64,000 bases of DNA from Polyangiaceae bacterium (GCA_013361525.1 JABFXY010000096.1:30434-94433), one strand, 5' to 3'. Positions 1-8,927 are shown, numbered from the stretch's first letter. Notes: a model not told the origin generated them from the letters alone. Translations and numbers: made by a program.

Positions 1-1289
1 AGCACGCCCTCGGGCGCACCTTTCGTGATCAGCACGACGTGGTCGTGTCGTTCGACCACGACCGACACGCGACGTCGTTCGAAATCGAAGGGTATCTCGT
101 CGACCTTCGAGTAGCCCTCATCGGGCGACGCCGGGCGCTCGAGGATTGCTGCGTCGAGTGGGCTCTTGATGCCTGATTCGAACTTCGCGTTGAGATACCC
201 CCACTCGACGGCTGCTGGGTGCGGCCTTCCAAACGGGTCGAGCGACGCATCCAGAGACATCGTTCCGGCGGTGAGCGTTCCGGTCTTGTCGCTGCACAGC
301 ACGTCGATGCTGCCCAAATTTTGTATCGACGCGAGGTGCTTCACGATCACCTTTTCTCGCGCCATCCGGATCGCTCCCTGCGTCAAGGTCACCGTCGTGA
401 TCATCGGCAGAAACTCGGGCGTCAGTCCGACCGCGAGCGCCACCGAGAACAGGAGCGACTGCAGCGCGTTGCGCCCGAGGCTCAGATTCACGACGAGAAT
501 GAAGAGCACGAGGAAGATGACCGTCTGCAGGATCAGCATGCCGAACCGCCGCGCACCGCGCTCGAATTCGGTTTCCTCGGGCCTGGCGCCGAGTCGTTCC
601 ACGATATCGCCGAAGGCTGTATCGGAACCGGCGGCGAACACGATGGCGGTCGCGGTGCCACTCACGACCGATGTCCCGAGGAACACGAGACCTGGCGAGT
701 CAGGTCCGCTCGAGCCGAGCTTGATGGCCGTTGCTGCCTTCTCCGCAGGAAGAGACTCACCGGTCAAAGCGGCCTGCTGAACGTGCAAAGCATTCGCGAA
801 GAGCAGCCGCGCATCGGCAGGGACGAGATCGCCGGCGGACAGGCGAATGACATCACCGGCGACGACTTGCGGTCGAGGGACGTCGACCCAGACGCCGCTC
901 CGTCGCACGCAGGCGGTCGGCGCGATCTGGTCGCGCAAACGCCTGGCGGCACGGTCGGAGCGGAACGTCTGCCAAAAGTTCATAGACGCGCTCAAGACCA
1001 CAATGGCGGCAATAATGAGCGAGTCGCTGAGGTCGCCGACGAATGCCGACGCCGTGCCTGCCACGAGCAGGATGATGACCAGTGGGTTGGCGGCCGTGCG
1101 AATGAACCCGAGGACTTGGGATGCGCGCTTTCGCCACGCGCGCTGTTGCGAGCTGTGCTGCGCGAGTCTCCGAGCAGCCTCGTCCGCCGGCAGGCCCTGC
1201 TCGGACGAGCCTAGCTCCTGAAGCAGCGCGTCGAGCGGCTGACCGACCTTCACGCCCGGCTGGTGTCCAGGTCGGTCCTGCGACGTCAC
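1..1289 (-). CDS. mgtA: Mg2+-transporting P-type ATPase (P3B), C-terminus beyond window
   Basis: About 429 N-terminal residues are visible; the rest runs off the left edge. The product would import Mg2+ across the inner membrane at the cost of ATP. Seen: the TGES motif of the actuator domain (ALTGESLPAEKAA), the M4 segment with LTPEFLPMI, then VIVKHLASIQNLG and the phosphorylation motif SDKTGTLT at about residues 332-340. The LTPE-LPMI and KHL-IQN-G signatures are typical of MgtA/MgtB rather than Ca2+ or Na+/K+ pumps. The GTG at 1289 is chosen as the first plausible in-frame start and is uncertain. It lies 78 bp downstream of a small membrane-protein gene on the same strand and may share its transcript. 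Confidence 0.9.
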   Translation of the reverse strand, partial: MTSQDRPGHQPGVKVGQPLDALLQELGSSEQGLPADEAARRLAQHSSQQRAWRKRASQVLGFIRTAANPLVIILLVAGTASAFVGDLSDSLIIAAIVVLSASMNFWQTFRSDRAARRLRDQIAPTACVRRSGVWVDVPRPQVVAGDVIRLSAGDLVPADARLLFANALHVQQAALTGESLPAEKAATAIKLGSSGPDSPGLVFLGTSVVSGTATAIVFAAGSDTAFGDIVERLGARPEETEFERGARRFGMLILQTVIFLVLFILVVNLSLGRNALQSLLFSVALAVGLTPEFLPMITTVTLTQGAIRMAREKVIVKHLASIQNLGSIDVLCSDKTGTLTAGTMSLDASLDPFGRPHPAAVEWGYLNAKFESGIKSPLDAAILERPASPDEGYSKVDEIPFDFERRRVSVVVERHDHVVLITKGAPEGV

Positions 1290-1367
1290 TCGGCTAGTCC
1301 ATTGCGGAGCCCGACTTCGGTGTTCTTCATCGTGACGTCGGGCGTGACGCAAGTCCGTTTCCTTCGC

Positions 1368-1655
1368 TCATCGGCCCGGTCGCGCAGCTCCGCAATTCGT
1401 AGCGGACGGCTGCTTCACGCGGGCCGCACTTGCAGCACGGACGCTTTTCGTTCGTGTTAGACCGTCCGATACGGCACCCGCCGTCACACCGATGATCGCG
1501 CCGAACAACGCCGCCAGGAAAGAGCGTGTCGCAATGTACAGGGCTATTCCGAACGCCGCGGCACGCACAAGCGCAAGCAACAGTTGCAGTCGTGCGATCG
1601 TCGGCAAACCGACGCGCTCGAGCCGCGCGTGCTCCGAGCCACCGTGTGTGTGCAT
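1368..1655 (-). CDS. small hypothetical two-helix membrane protein
   Basis: A 95-residue frame starting MHTHGGSEHARLERVG. It has two strongly hydrophobic stretches (LQLLLALVRAAAFGIAL and FLAALFGAIIGVTAGAV) joined by a short loop and followed by a basic tail. I do not recognise the family; AtpI/AtpR-like two-helix proteins look similar in outline only. It lies 47 bp after the Hsp70-like gene and just before mgtA, all on the minus strand, so one transcript is possible. The frame stays open upstream of the chosen ATG, so the start is uncertain. Confidence 0.5.
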   Translation of the reverse strand: MHTHGGSEHARLERVGLPTIARLQLLLALVRAAAFGIALYIATRSFLAALFGAIIGVTAGAVSDGLTRTKSVRAASAARVKQPSATNCGAARPGR

Positions 1656-1702
1656 GTCCAAGATCGTGCATGCCGTATGCCCCCGCTCTTCCGCCCGAGC
1701 GC

Positions 1703-3061
1703 CTACCCGAGAGCCGACGCTGCGGGCGCTATCTGTGCGACATCGTATTCCACGCCCCCGAACGACAGCTGTGGGAAGCATCCGCGACCGATCACGATGC
1801 CGCCTCGAGAGACGATCACGTTAACCGTCGATTCACGCGTAATGTCGATGCTCACGTCGACCATCGCGCGGACGTCACATTCGATGGGCTGATCAAGCCT
1901 GATTGACGTCAGCTCGTGTCCAAACCTTAGCCCGATCGTATCGGCGGGCCCACGGACGAGGATCGACTGCTTGGCCCTCGTCGGAATCCCCGCGCCGCGC
2001 GGGCAAATGGGCTCCAATCCGCTATCCGGCAATGCGATATCGAGTGGCAAGCAGCTCAGCAGCGTCGGCGCCGGGAGCGTTCCGTCGAGTATACGGGCAA
2101 ATGCCGCCGCGCCCTCGACTGGAGTCAGGTCGCGCCGGATGCGTACCCTGCTCCAACGTCGTTCGAGCTCCGGTACGAGCACCGAAGAGATGGCGGGGCA
2201 AGATGCGCCGGAGCCGGTGACGACGACGACCGATTCAGCCGCGGTCGGGATTTGCTCGGCTGCTTCCAAGACACTGGCGACCAGAGCGCCGACCCGTGGT
2301 GCGCAGGAGCACGCCAGGTGCCGCCGCGCCATCGAGCTCGCGAGTCCGAGGCGACCGAGACACCGGGCAAGGCACCACCTTCGCTCCGCCCCGACGTGGA
2401 GTCGACAATCCACCGCGTCCGCCGCGACGTGGAGGGCGCCAATCGGGACCGTCCGAGCGTAGCCGGTGTGCACGATCACAGCGGGCTCTGCTTCATATCT
2501 CGCGACGGCGCTCGAGCCAAACCCGACGTGAACGATGAGGTAGTTCCCTCGTCCGCCGCCCGCCCTCATGAGCGCGACCGCGATCGCATCGGTAGTCGGT
2601 ATTATTCGCTCGACGTGGAAAAAGGACCTCTGCATAGCATCGCGAACCAACCATCGTTCGATGGCTGTCGCGCCATCTGCGACCGTTGCGAGGCACCTGA
2701 TGGGGCCCTGTTCGTGGCCCGCTGCCCGCCGGAGCTTGCAAAGCAAGTATGTGAGCACGTCCACGCTCGACCAGCCTTCACATTCATAGAGACCGGTCGC
2801 CCGCCACACCCGCTCTGCCGCCGTACGATAGGGTACGGTCGACGTGACGTGGTGTCGGGAGATCGTCGCCTTCAGCTGGGGCCGGAGCCCGAGCACATCG
2901 ACCAGCGACGGCGATATTGACCGGTGTTGTGACAGCCAGGCCTTTGGAAACGCGATCGAGCCCCCACCGGCGTCGTGTACCGCGTCGAGCTGAAGATATC
3001 CCGCGAGCGCGGCCGAACCCGCTATCCGAAGATGACGAGTCCCGATATCGACTGCGAACAT
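1703..3061 (-). CDS. degenerate Hsp70/DnaK-like protein
   Basis: A 452-residue protein with the order of Hsp70 motifs in decayed form. AVDIGTRHLRIAG stands where DnaK has IDLGTT, VHVGFGSSAVARY where DnaK has DLGGGTFD, and VTGSGASCPAISSVL for the adenosine motif. GAAAFARILDG is followed by LLSCLPLDIALPDSG, which parallels the DnaK linker DVTPLSLGIET. A short beta-rich segment similar to the start of the substrate-binding domain follows; the helical lid is absent (DnaK is about 640 residues). Loss of the phosphate-2 aspartate and glycines suggests weak or no ATPase cycling. It is probably a divergent chaperone-like or regulatory relative. Divergent from the winged-helix gene at 3229. Confidence 0.75.
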   Translation of the reverse strand: MFAVDIGTRHLRIAGSAALAGYLQLDAVHDAGGGSIAFPKAWLSQHRSISPSLVDVLGLRPQLKATISRHHVTSTVPYRTAAERVWRATGLYECEGWSSVDVLTYLLCKLRRAAGHEQGPIRCLATVADGATAIERWLVRDAMQRSFFHVERIIPTTDAIAVALMRAGGGRGNYLIVHVGFGSSAVARYEAEPAVIVHTGYARTVPIGALHVAADAVDCRLHVGAERRWCLARCLGRLGLASSMARRHLACSCAPRVGALVASVLEAAEQIPTAAESVVVVTGSGASCPAISSVLVPELERRWSRVRIRRDLTPVEGAAAFARILDGTLPAPTLLSCLPLDIALPDSGLEPICPRGAGIPTRAKQSILVRGPADTIGLRFGHELTSIRLDQPIECDVRAMVDVSIDITRESTVNVIVSRGGIVIGRGCFPQLSFGGVEYDVAQIAPAASALG

Positions 3062-3228
3062 GTTACCTCGCCACTACACCTTCTCCGATACTTCGTCGCA
3101 CGCTTCCAATGTCGAGCAAGGCGGAGCAGCACATAGCCGGCGCGCCGTAGCGTTTCGGAACAGGCGCGGCAGCCCGCCACCATCGAACATGTTGACCGGC
3201 CGCAGAGAGGCGTGTTCGCCTTGTCGCA

Positions 3229-3627
3229 ATGCTGATCCCCCAACTCACCGAGCTCGCCGCCCAATTCGCTGCCGACCTCCAGTCCGTGCTCCGCGAGCAA
3301 GCAGTTCGCGACATTATGCGCGCGCTCAACGGGACGGCGGTCGAGCCCAGCCGAGTTTCAAGTGCAGCGCGAACCTTCGGCTCGACGCCACGCTCGCCGG
3401 CGGGTCCGCGCAAAGGTAGGCGCATCCGACGCAACCAGACCGATCTCGACGCGGTAGCGGCCCGTATCGTCGAATACGTGAAGCAGCACCCCGGCGAACG
3501 CGCAGAGCAGATCAAGGCTGCGCTCAAGCTGTCGAAGCAGGACTGGATGGTTCCCGTCGCGCAGCTGCTGGCGGCCAAGCGGCTCAAGGCGCGAGGGGAT
3601 AAGAGGTCGCGCACGTACTCAGTCTGA
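3229..3627 (+). CDS. small winged-helix-like DNA-binding protein
   Basis: A 132-residue basic protein. The N-terminal helix (about 1-30) is amphipathic. A basic linker follows (GPRKGRRIRRNQ, about residues 60-75). The C-terminal half has the layout of a small winged helix: AARIVEYVKQHPGERAEQI, then KAALKLSKQDWMVPVAQLL and a basic wing ending RSRTYSV. Proteins of this shape are common putative DNA-binding proteins in myxobacteria; the target is unknown. It is divergent from the Hsp70-like gene, with 167 bp between them, and is followed by a long inverted repeat. Confidence 0.7.
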   Translation: MLIPQLTELAAQFAADLQSVLREQAVRDIMRALNGTAVEPSRVSSAARTFGSTPRSPAGPRKGRRIRRNQTDLDAVAARIVEYVKQHPGERAEQIKAALKLSKQDWMVPVAQLLAAKRLKARGDKRSRTYSV

Positions 3628-3646
3628 CCGAGCCGCAGCGAAAAAA

Positions 3647-3711
3647 GCGCACCATCGCCAGCAGTGAGCCACATCCAGCGCGAAAGGAGCCGGAGGCCGG
3701 CGATGGTGCGC
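3647..3711. repeat. perfect 13-bp inverted repeat, possible bidirectional terminator
   Basis: GCGCACCATCGCC at 3647-3659 is exactly complementary to GGCGATGGTGCGC at 3699-3711, with 39 bp between the arms. It lies between two convergent genes (stops at 3627 and 3779), which suits a transcription terminator or a folded RNA. The A-run before the left arm would be a U-run for minus-strand transcripts. Confidence 0.5.
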
Positions 3712-3778
3712 CTCCACGCGGTAGAGCAACTCGTGCGCCAGCGCCTTTGCGATCAGCACCCGCACCTACCGCCCGGAC

Positions 3779-4990
3779 CTATTTCGTGAGCACCAGCTGG
3801 TCGAACTCTTTGCCCGTAGCGTCGATCGTGTGGACTGCGAGCTCGTCGCCATCGACGGCGACGTACAGGAACTCGACCACCTCTTGCGCGACGGCGGTGA
3901 AGTCGGAGGGGGTCACCGGGTACGTCCCGGCGCCGCCGCCACCCGTCACGTAGTAGGTAATCCCGTTTTGCGGCTTCGTGCGCTCGTAGTGATGGTCATG
4001 CCCTTGCAGGACGATGTCGACCCCATACTTCTCGAAGATCGGAACGAAGGCCTCACGGACCTCGTCGTCGGAGCCGTGCCAACCAGAGGAAAACGCCGGT
4101 TTGTGAAGGAACACTACCGTCCACTTCTTCTCGTTCTTGGCGAGATCCGCCGCCAGCCACCGGATCTGCGTCTCGCCCATTTGCTCGGTGTCGAGGCCGA
4201 CGAAGTGCACGTCGCCCCAATCGAAGGAGTACCAGCGCTCGTTGTTGGGTAGATCGAAGAGCGCGCGGTAAGGGATCGCGTCGCGCGTGCGGTACTCGTG
4301 GTTTCCCGGAACGGGGAAGAACGCGTGGTGCATCAAGAGGTCTTCGTAGTACTCGAAGAAATTGGCATCGAACTCCGCAAACCCGCCCGCCGGGTAGGCG
4401 ATATCGCCGACGTGCAGCATGAAGTCGAACGGCACCGTGCCCAGCTGCTCCGCGAGCGCGGACTGGTCGGCCGTGCCGTCGCCGGAATCTCCGAGGACGA
4501 TGAAGCGAGTCGGCGACTCAGGCTTTGGCGCGGTTCGGAAGCCAATTCGCCCGATCAGCTGTTCCCCCTTCGCGTTCTGGATTTCGTAGCAGTAGATGGT
4601 TTCGGCCTCGAGGTCCCCGAGGCCAGCGATGAAGCGGTCGCTCTTCTCCGTGTCGCCGCGGCCCTCGAAGTTTGCCGGCGCGCTCTCGTAAGCCTCGCCA
4701 TCCGGCGTCGTCACGACCACGACGGCGTCTTGCATGTCACGCCCGGCCCACATCAAATGTGTCGCGGTCGGCGTCGTTTGCTGCAAATAGGGCAGTCGTG
4801 TGATTGCCTTGCCGGCCTCGGAGATTGATACCTCGCCACACGATTCGATCAGGCTCGCGTTGGCGTCATCACGGGCGGCGAGCTCGTGGGTGAGGTCACC
4901 TTCGTCACCTTCAAGGTTACCCGCGTTGTTGGGGGTACAGGCTGAGGCAGCCGAGACCAGGGAGACGGTCAGCGTGACAATTTTGCGCAT
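3779..4990 (-). CDS. purple acid phosphatase-like metallophosphoesterase, lipoprotein
   Basis: A 403-residue exported phosphoesterase. MRKIVTLTVSLVSAASAC is a lipoprotein signal with a lipobox ending at Cys18. A fibronectin-like N-terminal domain (about 55-160) resembles that of purple acid phosphatases. The calcineurin-like metal motifs follow in order: GDSGD, HVGDIAY, PGNHEY, a His in VFLHKPAF and QGHDHHYER. It probably hydrolyses phosphate esters outside the cytoplasmic membrane. The frame continues upstream of this ATG into an unrelated sigma-54 activator fragment, so the signal peptide decides the start. Confidence 0.88.
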   Translation of the reverse strand: MRKIVTLTVSLVSAASACTPNNAGNLEGDEGDLTHELAARDDANASLIESCGEVSISEAGKAITRLPYLQQTTPTATHLMWAGRDMQDAVVVVTTPDGEAYESAPANFEGRGDTEKSDRFIAGLGDLEAETIYCYEIQNAKGEQLIGRIGFRTAPKPESPTRFIVLGDSGDGTADQSALAEQLGTVPFDFMLHVGDIAYPAGGFAEFDANFFEYYEDLLMHHAFFPVPGNHEYRTRDAIPYRALFDLPNNERWYSFDWGDVHFVGLDTEQMGETQIRWLAADLAKNEKKWTVVFLHKPAFSSGWHGSDDEVREAFVPIFEKYGVDIVLQGHDHHYERTKPQNGITYYVTGGGGAGTYPVTPSDFTAVAQEVVEFLYVAVDGDELAVHTIDATGKEFDQLVLTK

Positions 4991-5084
4991 CGTGCATTGT
5001 CTTAACCGCCCAGCGTGAACTTGCAATGTGCTGTTGGATTCATTTCTTTTCGCCGACGTCGAGTCGACTTTGTCGATGTCTGCG

Positions 5085-5305
5085 CTACGATGTGCTCGCG
5101 GAAGCGTTCCCCGCGGGCCTCGCCTGGCTAGACGATGTCGGCTGCAGCGATCGTCGTAGGTTGCTTCTCCGATCCTCCGCTGGTCTTCGACCAGTATGGT
5201 ATCCCGGCGAGCGAGGGCGACGGCGTGTTCGATGCAGTTCTCGAGCTCGCGCACGTTCCCCGGCCACTCAGCTTTGCGGACGTAGGCACTCGCCGCTCGG
5301 CTTGC
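5085..5305 (-). pseudogene. remnant of a sigma-54-dependent activator (end of AAA+ domain)
   Basis: An open stretch between stops that reads ASAYVRKAEWPGNVRELEN followed by CIEHAVALARRDTILVED. WPGNVRELEN is the near-invariant sensor-II region of sigma-54 activators. Nothing upstream in this frame carries the Walker motifs, and downstream the similarity ends after about 40 residues without a Fis-type HTH. The piece runs in frame into the signal peptide of the phosphatase. It is a decayed leftover, not part of either neighbour. Confidence 0.7.
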
Positions 5306-5368
5306 TCACGTTATCAAGCACGACGTCGTGTGCGCGCCAGCGCCACACGGATGGCGCTTATCGCCCTC

Positions 5369-6724
5369 TCAATCAACGATGCGGCGACCTTCGAGCGTTA
5401 CGTGCCATCGAACACCGCGTGCTCGAAGCTCCTTCGTGTAGATTGAGTCTTCACGCAGTGCGCGCGAGACTGCCGCGGCGATACTCGTCGCCAGCAACAG
5501 CGGAAGCGCGATTGCGTAGTCAGTCGAGAGCTCGAAGACCATGACCGCAGCCATGATTGGCGCGTGCGTCGTTGCAGCGGTGGCAGCTGCCATGCCGACG
5601 AGCGCAAAGGTTCCGGGAGCGGAAGCCGAGAGCCCGATCACGTTGACGGCGTGCCCGCACGCCGCGCCGAGCGCGCCGCCGATGAGCAAAGTAGGTGTAA
5701 AGACACCGCCGGGGCTGCCCGACGCTACGGACGCCGTGGTCGCGAGGCATTTGCCCATAAGCAGCAGCAACACGAATCCGAACGTGAATCGACCGTCGAG
5801 CAGCTCGTTGAGCGGCTCGTAGCCGTTGCCCGCGACCTCCGGCAGGAGCGCGACGACACAACCCGCTGCGAGCCCGCCGATCGCGGCCCGAAGCGGCAAC
5901 CGAAGCTTGGGGTGTCGCAGCCATCGCTCGACGACGGTCAACATCCGCATGAACCCCTGCGCCACGAGCGCGGCGAGGAGCCCGAGCATCGCGTACCCGA
6001 CCAGCTCATACGGCGAAGCCAGGGAGAACGCCCGTGCCCCGTAGATGGGTCCCGCGCCAACGACAGCTCGCGTGATCATCGTCGCGACGACCGTGGCGAT
6101 CGACACGGGGATGAGAACGTCCAGGGTCACGACTCCGCTCACGATCTCGAGAACGAACAGCACGGCAGCAAACGGGGTGTTGTACGCCGCCGCGAACCCC
6201 GCAGCGGTCCCCGCGGCAATCAGCACGCGGGCTTGCTTGGACGTCAAATGCAGCTGCGAAGCGACTACCTTCCCGAGGGAGCCGCCGAATTGAATCAGCG
6301 GTCCCTCTCGGCCGATGGATCCGCCGCAGAGGATCGCAATCCACGATGACGCCGACTTGAGCAGCGTCACCCGCATGGAAAGGCGAACGCGTCCGAGCAC
6401 CACCGCCTCCATGACGTCGCCCACGCCGTGCCCAGAGGCCGAACGCGCGATCAGCAGGCCAATGCCGCCCGCGAATAGACCGCCGAGGGCTGGTACAACG
6501 ACCCGCGCCGTCATCGGCAGTCGGTGCATCGCCGCGACAATATCGGAGGCACCGAACAGGCCTTCGATCGCGGTGCCGAGGAGCATGCGAAACGCAATGG
6601 CAAATCCCGCGGCACCGGTTGCTACGAGCACCACCCCCGCGACGAACGCCGTCCAGGACCGAACGCCCGTCAATCGCAGTCCACGACGGCGCTTGGGTGG
6701 CGGTGGAGTCGGGGCGTTCGACAT
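5369..6724 (-). CDS. ClC-family chloride channel/transporter
   Basis: A 451-residue polytopic membrane protein. The selectivity and gating motifs are present: GSIGREGPLIQFG (gating Glu), AAYNTPFAAVLFVLE (with the internal Glu associated with H+ coupling in exchangers) and GSPGGVFTPTLLIGG. The first motif, normally GSGIPE, is divergent (GHGVGD). There is no C-terminal CBS pair. It would move Cl- or another anion across the inner membrane, possibly in exchange for H+. It lies 73 bp after the rhodanese gene on the same strand and may be the last gene of the sulfur operon. Confidence 0.9.
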   Translation of the reverse strand: MSNAPTPPPPKRRRGLRLTGVRSWTAFVAGVVLVATGAAGFAIAFRMLLGTAIEGLFGASDIVAAMHRLPMTARVVVPALGGLFAGGIGLLIARSASGHGVGDVMEAVVLGRVRLSMRVTLLKSASSWIAILCGGSIGREGPLIQFGGSLGKVVASQLHLTSKQARVLIAAGTAAGFAAAYNTPFAAVLFVLEIVSGVVTLDVLIPVSIATVVATMITRAVVGAGPIYGARAFSLASPYELVGYAMLGLLAALVAQGFMRMLTVVERWLRHPKLRLPLRAAIGGLAAGCVVALLPEVAGNGYEPLNELLDGRFTFGFVLLLLMGKCLATTASVASGSPGGVFTPTLLIGGALGAACGHAVNVIGLSASAPGTFALVGMAAATAATTHAPIMAAVMVFELSTDYAIALPLLLATSIAAAVSRALREDSIYTKELRARGVRWHVTLEGRRIVD

Positions 6725-6797
6725 GGGCGCTCGTGTTGATGCGAAGCCTACGTCGCGACCGCAATGCGCTGCAACGTTGGCGCCGAAGCCGCGCCCG

Positions 6798-7133
6798 TCA
6801 GCGTGCCACCGGCAGCGATCGAGCGTTCCAGGCGAGCATTCCGCCGGTCATGTTGATCGGCCTTTCGAACCCGAGGGTGATCAGCATCCCTGCCGCGCGG
6901 GCGGAGCGCCCGCCGGATCTGCATACCAAGATGACGGGAGCTGTCTTGTCCCAAGAATCGAGCGCGGCTGCCAGTGTACCGAGGGGGATGAGCTCGGCTC
7001 CCTCGATGTGACCGACCGCACCGCAATATTCGTCCGGCTCTCGCACATCGACGATTCGAATACGGCCCCGCGTGCCGTGAACTTCGCTGACGTCCCATTC
7101 TGCATATTGCACAGTTCCGCCGCTCGCGCTCAT
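6798..7133 (-). CDS. single-domain rhodanese (sulfurtransferase)
   Basis: A 111-residue cytoplasmic protein with one rhodanese domain. It shows IVDVREPDEYCGAVGHIEGA, then the active-site loop CRSGGRSARAAGML with the catalytic Cys at about residue 71, and NMTGGMLAWN near the end. It would transfer sulfane sulfur, probably between persulfide carriers. Its ATG overlaps the stop of the persulfide dioxygenase gene by 4 bp (ATGA), so the two are translationally coupled; the pairing fits sulfide or persulfide detoxification. Confidence 0.92.
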   Translation of the reverse strand: MSASGGTVQYAEWDVSEVHGTRGRIRIVDVREPDEYCGAVGHIEGAELIPLGTLAAALDSWDKTAPVILVCRSGGRSARAAGMLITLGFERPINMTGGMLAWNARSLPVAR

Positions 7134-8017
7134 GACGTACTCCCATCGTCGGCCGTGGCTCCCCTCGGATTCACGGGGATTGAAAAGTAGCGAGCGCCGT
7201 TCGCGTGTGGTTTGGGGAGGCGGCCGGCGTCGACGTTCACTTGCACGCTGGGGAACAGCAGCCTCGGCGGTCGAAGGGTGGCGTCCCTCGCGGTCCGGAA
7301 GCTCACGAATTCCTCCTTGGTCGTCTCACGGCGAAGCTGGATGTTCGACGTCTTCGATTTTCCTATCGTCGTTTCGTATCGGAGCTCACGCCCGTTGGGC
7401 TGATAGTCGTGACCCACGAAGACGCGAGTCTCGTCGGGTAGCTCGTAGAGCTTGTCGTGGACTGAGGTGTAGAGCGCGGCCGTGTCGCCTTTGGGGAAGT
7501 CACAGCGGCCGGTCCCGTAGTCTTCGATGAAGAGGGCGTCGCCGGTGAAGATGGCGTCCCCGATTTTGTAGGTGACGCAGGCTGGTGTGTGGCCGGGCGT
7601 GGCGATCACCTCGATGCGGAGCGTCCCTGCGTACAGGACATCCCCGTCGCGCACCAGGCGATCGAACTGGGACCCGTCCGTAGGGACGTCGCCGGGTAGA
7701 TCGAAGAGCGGTTTGAACGTCCTCTGCACCTCCTGGATGTGCTCGCCGATGACGGTGCGCGCCCCGAAGCGGCGTTTGAGCCATTGGGCGCCGCTCAGAT
7801 GATCGGCATGGGCGTGCGTCTCGAGCACGTAGAAAAGACGCAAGTTGTTGTCACGAAGGAATGCAGCGACCTTCTCGACCGAAGCGGTGCTCGTTCGCGA
7901 CGCGACGGGGTCGTAGTCGAGCACGGAGTCGATGACGACCGCGTATTTCGATGGCCGATCATAGACGACGTAGGTGAGGGTGAATGTTGCTGGATCATAG
8001 AACGGATGGATGTTCAC
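7130..8017 (-). CDS. ETHE1-like persulfide dioxygenase (metallo-beta-lactamase fold)
   Basis: A 295-residue MBL-fold enzyme. Metal motifs: THAHADHLSG (about 67-76), TPGHTPACVTY, TGDALFIEDYGTGRCDFP and VFVGHDYQPNGRE. The GTGRCDFP segment is typical of persulfide dioxygenases, which oxidise glutathione or similar persulfides to sulfite using one Fe(II). The GTG at 8017 is chosen because GTGA overlaps the stop of the upstream YeeE gene; an ATG at 8035 would also be in frame. With the rhodanese and two YeeE-type proteins it forms a sulfur operon. Confidence 0.92.
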   Translation of the reverse strand: MNIHPFYDPATFTLTYVVYDRPSKYAVVIDSVLDYDPVASRTSTASVEKVAAFLRDNNLRLFYVLETHAHADHLSGAQWLKRRFGARTVIGEHIQEVQRTFKPLFDLPGDVPTDGSQFDRLVRDGDVLYAGTLRIEVIATPGHTPACVTYKIGDAIFTGDALFIEDYGTGRCDFPKGDTAALYTSVHDKLYELPDETRVFVGHDYQPNGRELRYETTIGKSKTSNIQLRRETTKEEFVSFRTARDATLRPPRLLFPSVQVNVDAGRLPKPHANGARYFSIPVNPRGATADDGSTS

Positions 8018-8502
8018 GACGGCCTCCGAGCGCATTCGATGACGACCTGGTTCGCTGACGCCTCGCCGGCAGAGTGCGCTACCGAGAATTCGATGCGACG
8101 TTGGATCCACATGCCGACGATCATGGCCACGACGAACACGACGGGGCCGACCGCGCCGGTCATCGATGAGGCGATGCCCGGCCCTGGGCAATAGCCCCCG
8201 AGACCCCATCCGACGCCGAAGATCGCGGCGTCGGCGATGAGGCGGGCGTCGATGTCTCTGCGCGTAGGTAAATGAAACCTCGTGTCGAAGAGAGGCGCTC
8301 CTCGCTTCAGAACGAATCGGTGCAGGGTGAAGTAGACCGTCACCGCGCCCCCCATGACGAACAAGAGCGTGGGATCCCACACGCCCGCAAAATCGAGGAA
8401 ACTACGAACCTTGGACGGGTTCGTCATGCCTCCCACGGCCAGCCCTGTCGCGAAGAGAGCGCCTGCCGCGAAGGCAAGGCCGATGGATCGTTTCCGTTTC
8501 AT
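8014..8502 (-). CDS. YeeE/YedE-family transporter, second half-protein
   Basis: A 162-residue membrane protein with four or so hydrophobic segments. Signature stretches are VGGMTNPSKVRSFLDF and GVGWGLGGYCPGPGIASS, the conserved Cys-containing loop of YeeE/YedE sulfur transporters. Such half-size proteins usually occur as adjacent pairs making one thiosulfate- or sulfide-related permease. The ATG at 8502 overlaps the stop of the first half by 4 bp. Confidence 0.9.
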   Translation of the reverse strand: MKRKRSIGLAFAAGALFATGLAVGGMTNPSKVRSFLDFAGVWDPTLLFVMGGAVTVYFTLHRFVLKRGAPLFDTRFHLPTRRDIDARLIADAAIFGVGWGLGGYCPGPGIASSMTGAVGPVVFVVAMIVGMWIQRRIEFSVAHSAGEASANQVVIECARRPS

Positions 8503-8927
8503 TGAGCGCCTCCCACGCGGTGAGTTACCGCGACGGTGATGGCGCCCGTCGCGATGAAGGTCAGGGTCGCGGCGATCGACCGAAGCGAAAGCCGGCTCGT
8601 TCCGCAGACGCCATGGCCGCTCGTGCACCCATTGCTGAGGCGCGTACCGAACCCGACCAGGAGGCCCGCTCCCGCGACGATGGGCAAGGACGACGTCGGT
8701 CGCTCGAAGAGCGTAGGCGCCGCAAGCGCGAGGAGGGCTCCCGTGGCGGCCAATCCGACAATGAAAGCGAGTCGCGGCCGCCAATCGGCCGCGCGCTCCA
8801 ACACGCCGGAAACGATACCCGAGATGCCTGCAATCCGACCGTGGGTCGCGAGGTAGAGCGCGGCCGCCACGCCGATGAGGGCGCCGCCAGCGAGCCCGAG
8901 TACGGCGTTCGTTGTGTGAAACATCAT
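8499..8927 (-). CDS. YeeE/YedE-family transporter, first half-protein
   Basis: A 142-residue membrane protein starting MMFHTTNAVLGLAGGALIGV. It carries the other YeeE/YedE signature, GTRLSNGCTSGHGVCGTSRL, with three Cys expected to face the transport path. It is the first gene of the sulfur operon (half 1, half 2, dioxygenase, rhodanese, perhaps ClC), all joined by 4-bp overlaps up to the rhodanese. A good ribosome-binding site (AGGGAAGGG) precedes the ATG at 8927, and a sigma-54-type promoter lies 25 bp further up. Confidence 0.9.
   Translation of the reverse strand: MMFHTTNAVLGLAGGALIGVAAALYLATHGRIAGISGIVSGVLERAADWRPRLAFIVGLAATGALLALAAPTLFERPTSSLPIVAGAGLLVGFGTRLSNGCTSGHGVCGTSRLSLRSIAATLTFIATGAITVAVTHRVGGAQ

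Noticed and set aside
6771..6784. Sigma-54-like GGCGCCAACGTTGC before the ClC gene
   Set aside because: The -24 is GGCGC, a common chance pattern here, and the gene may be read from the sulfur operon.
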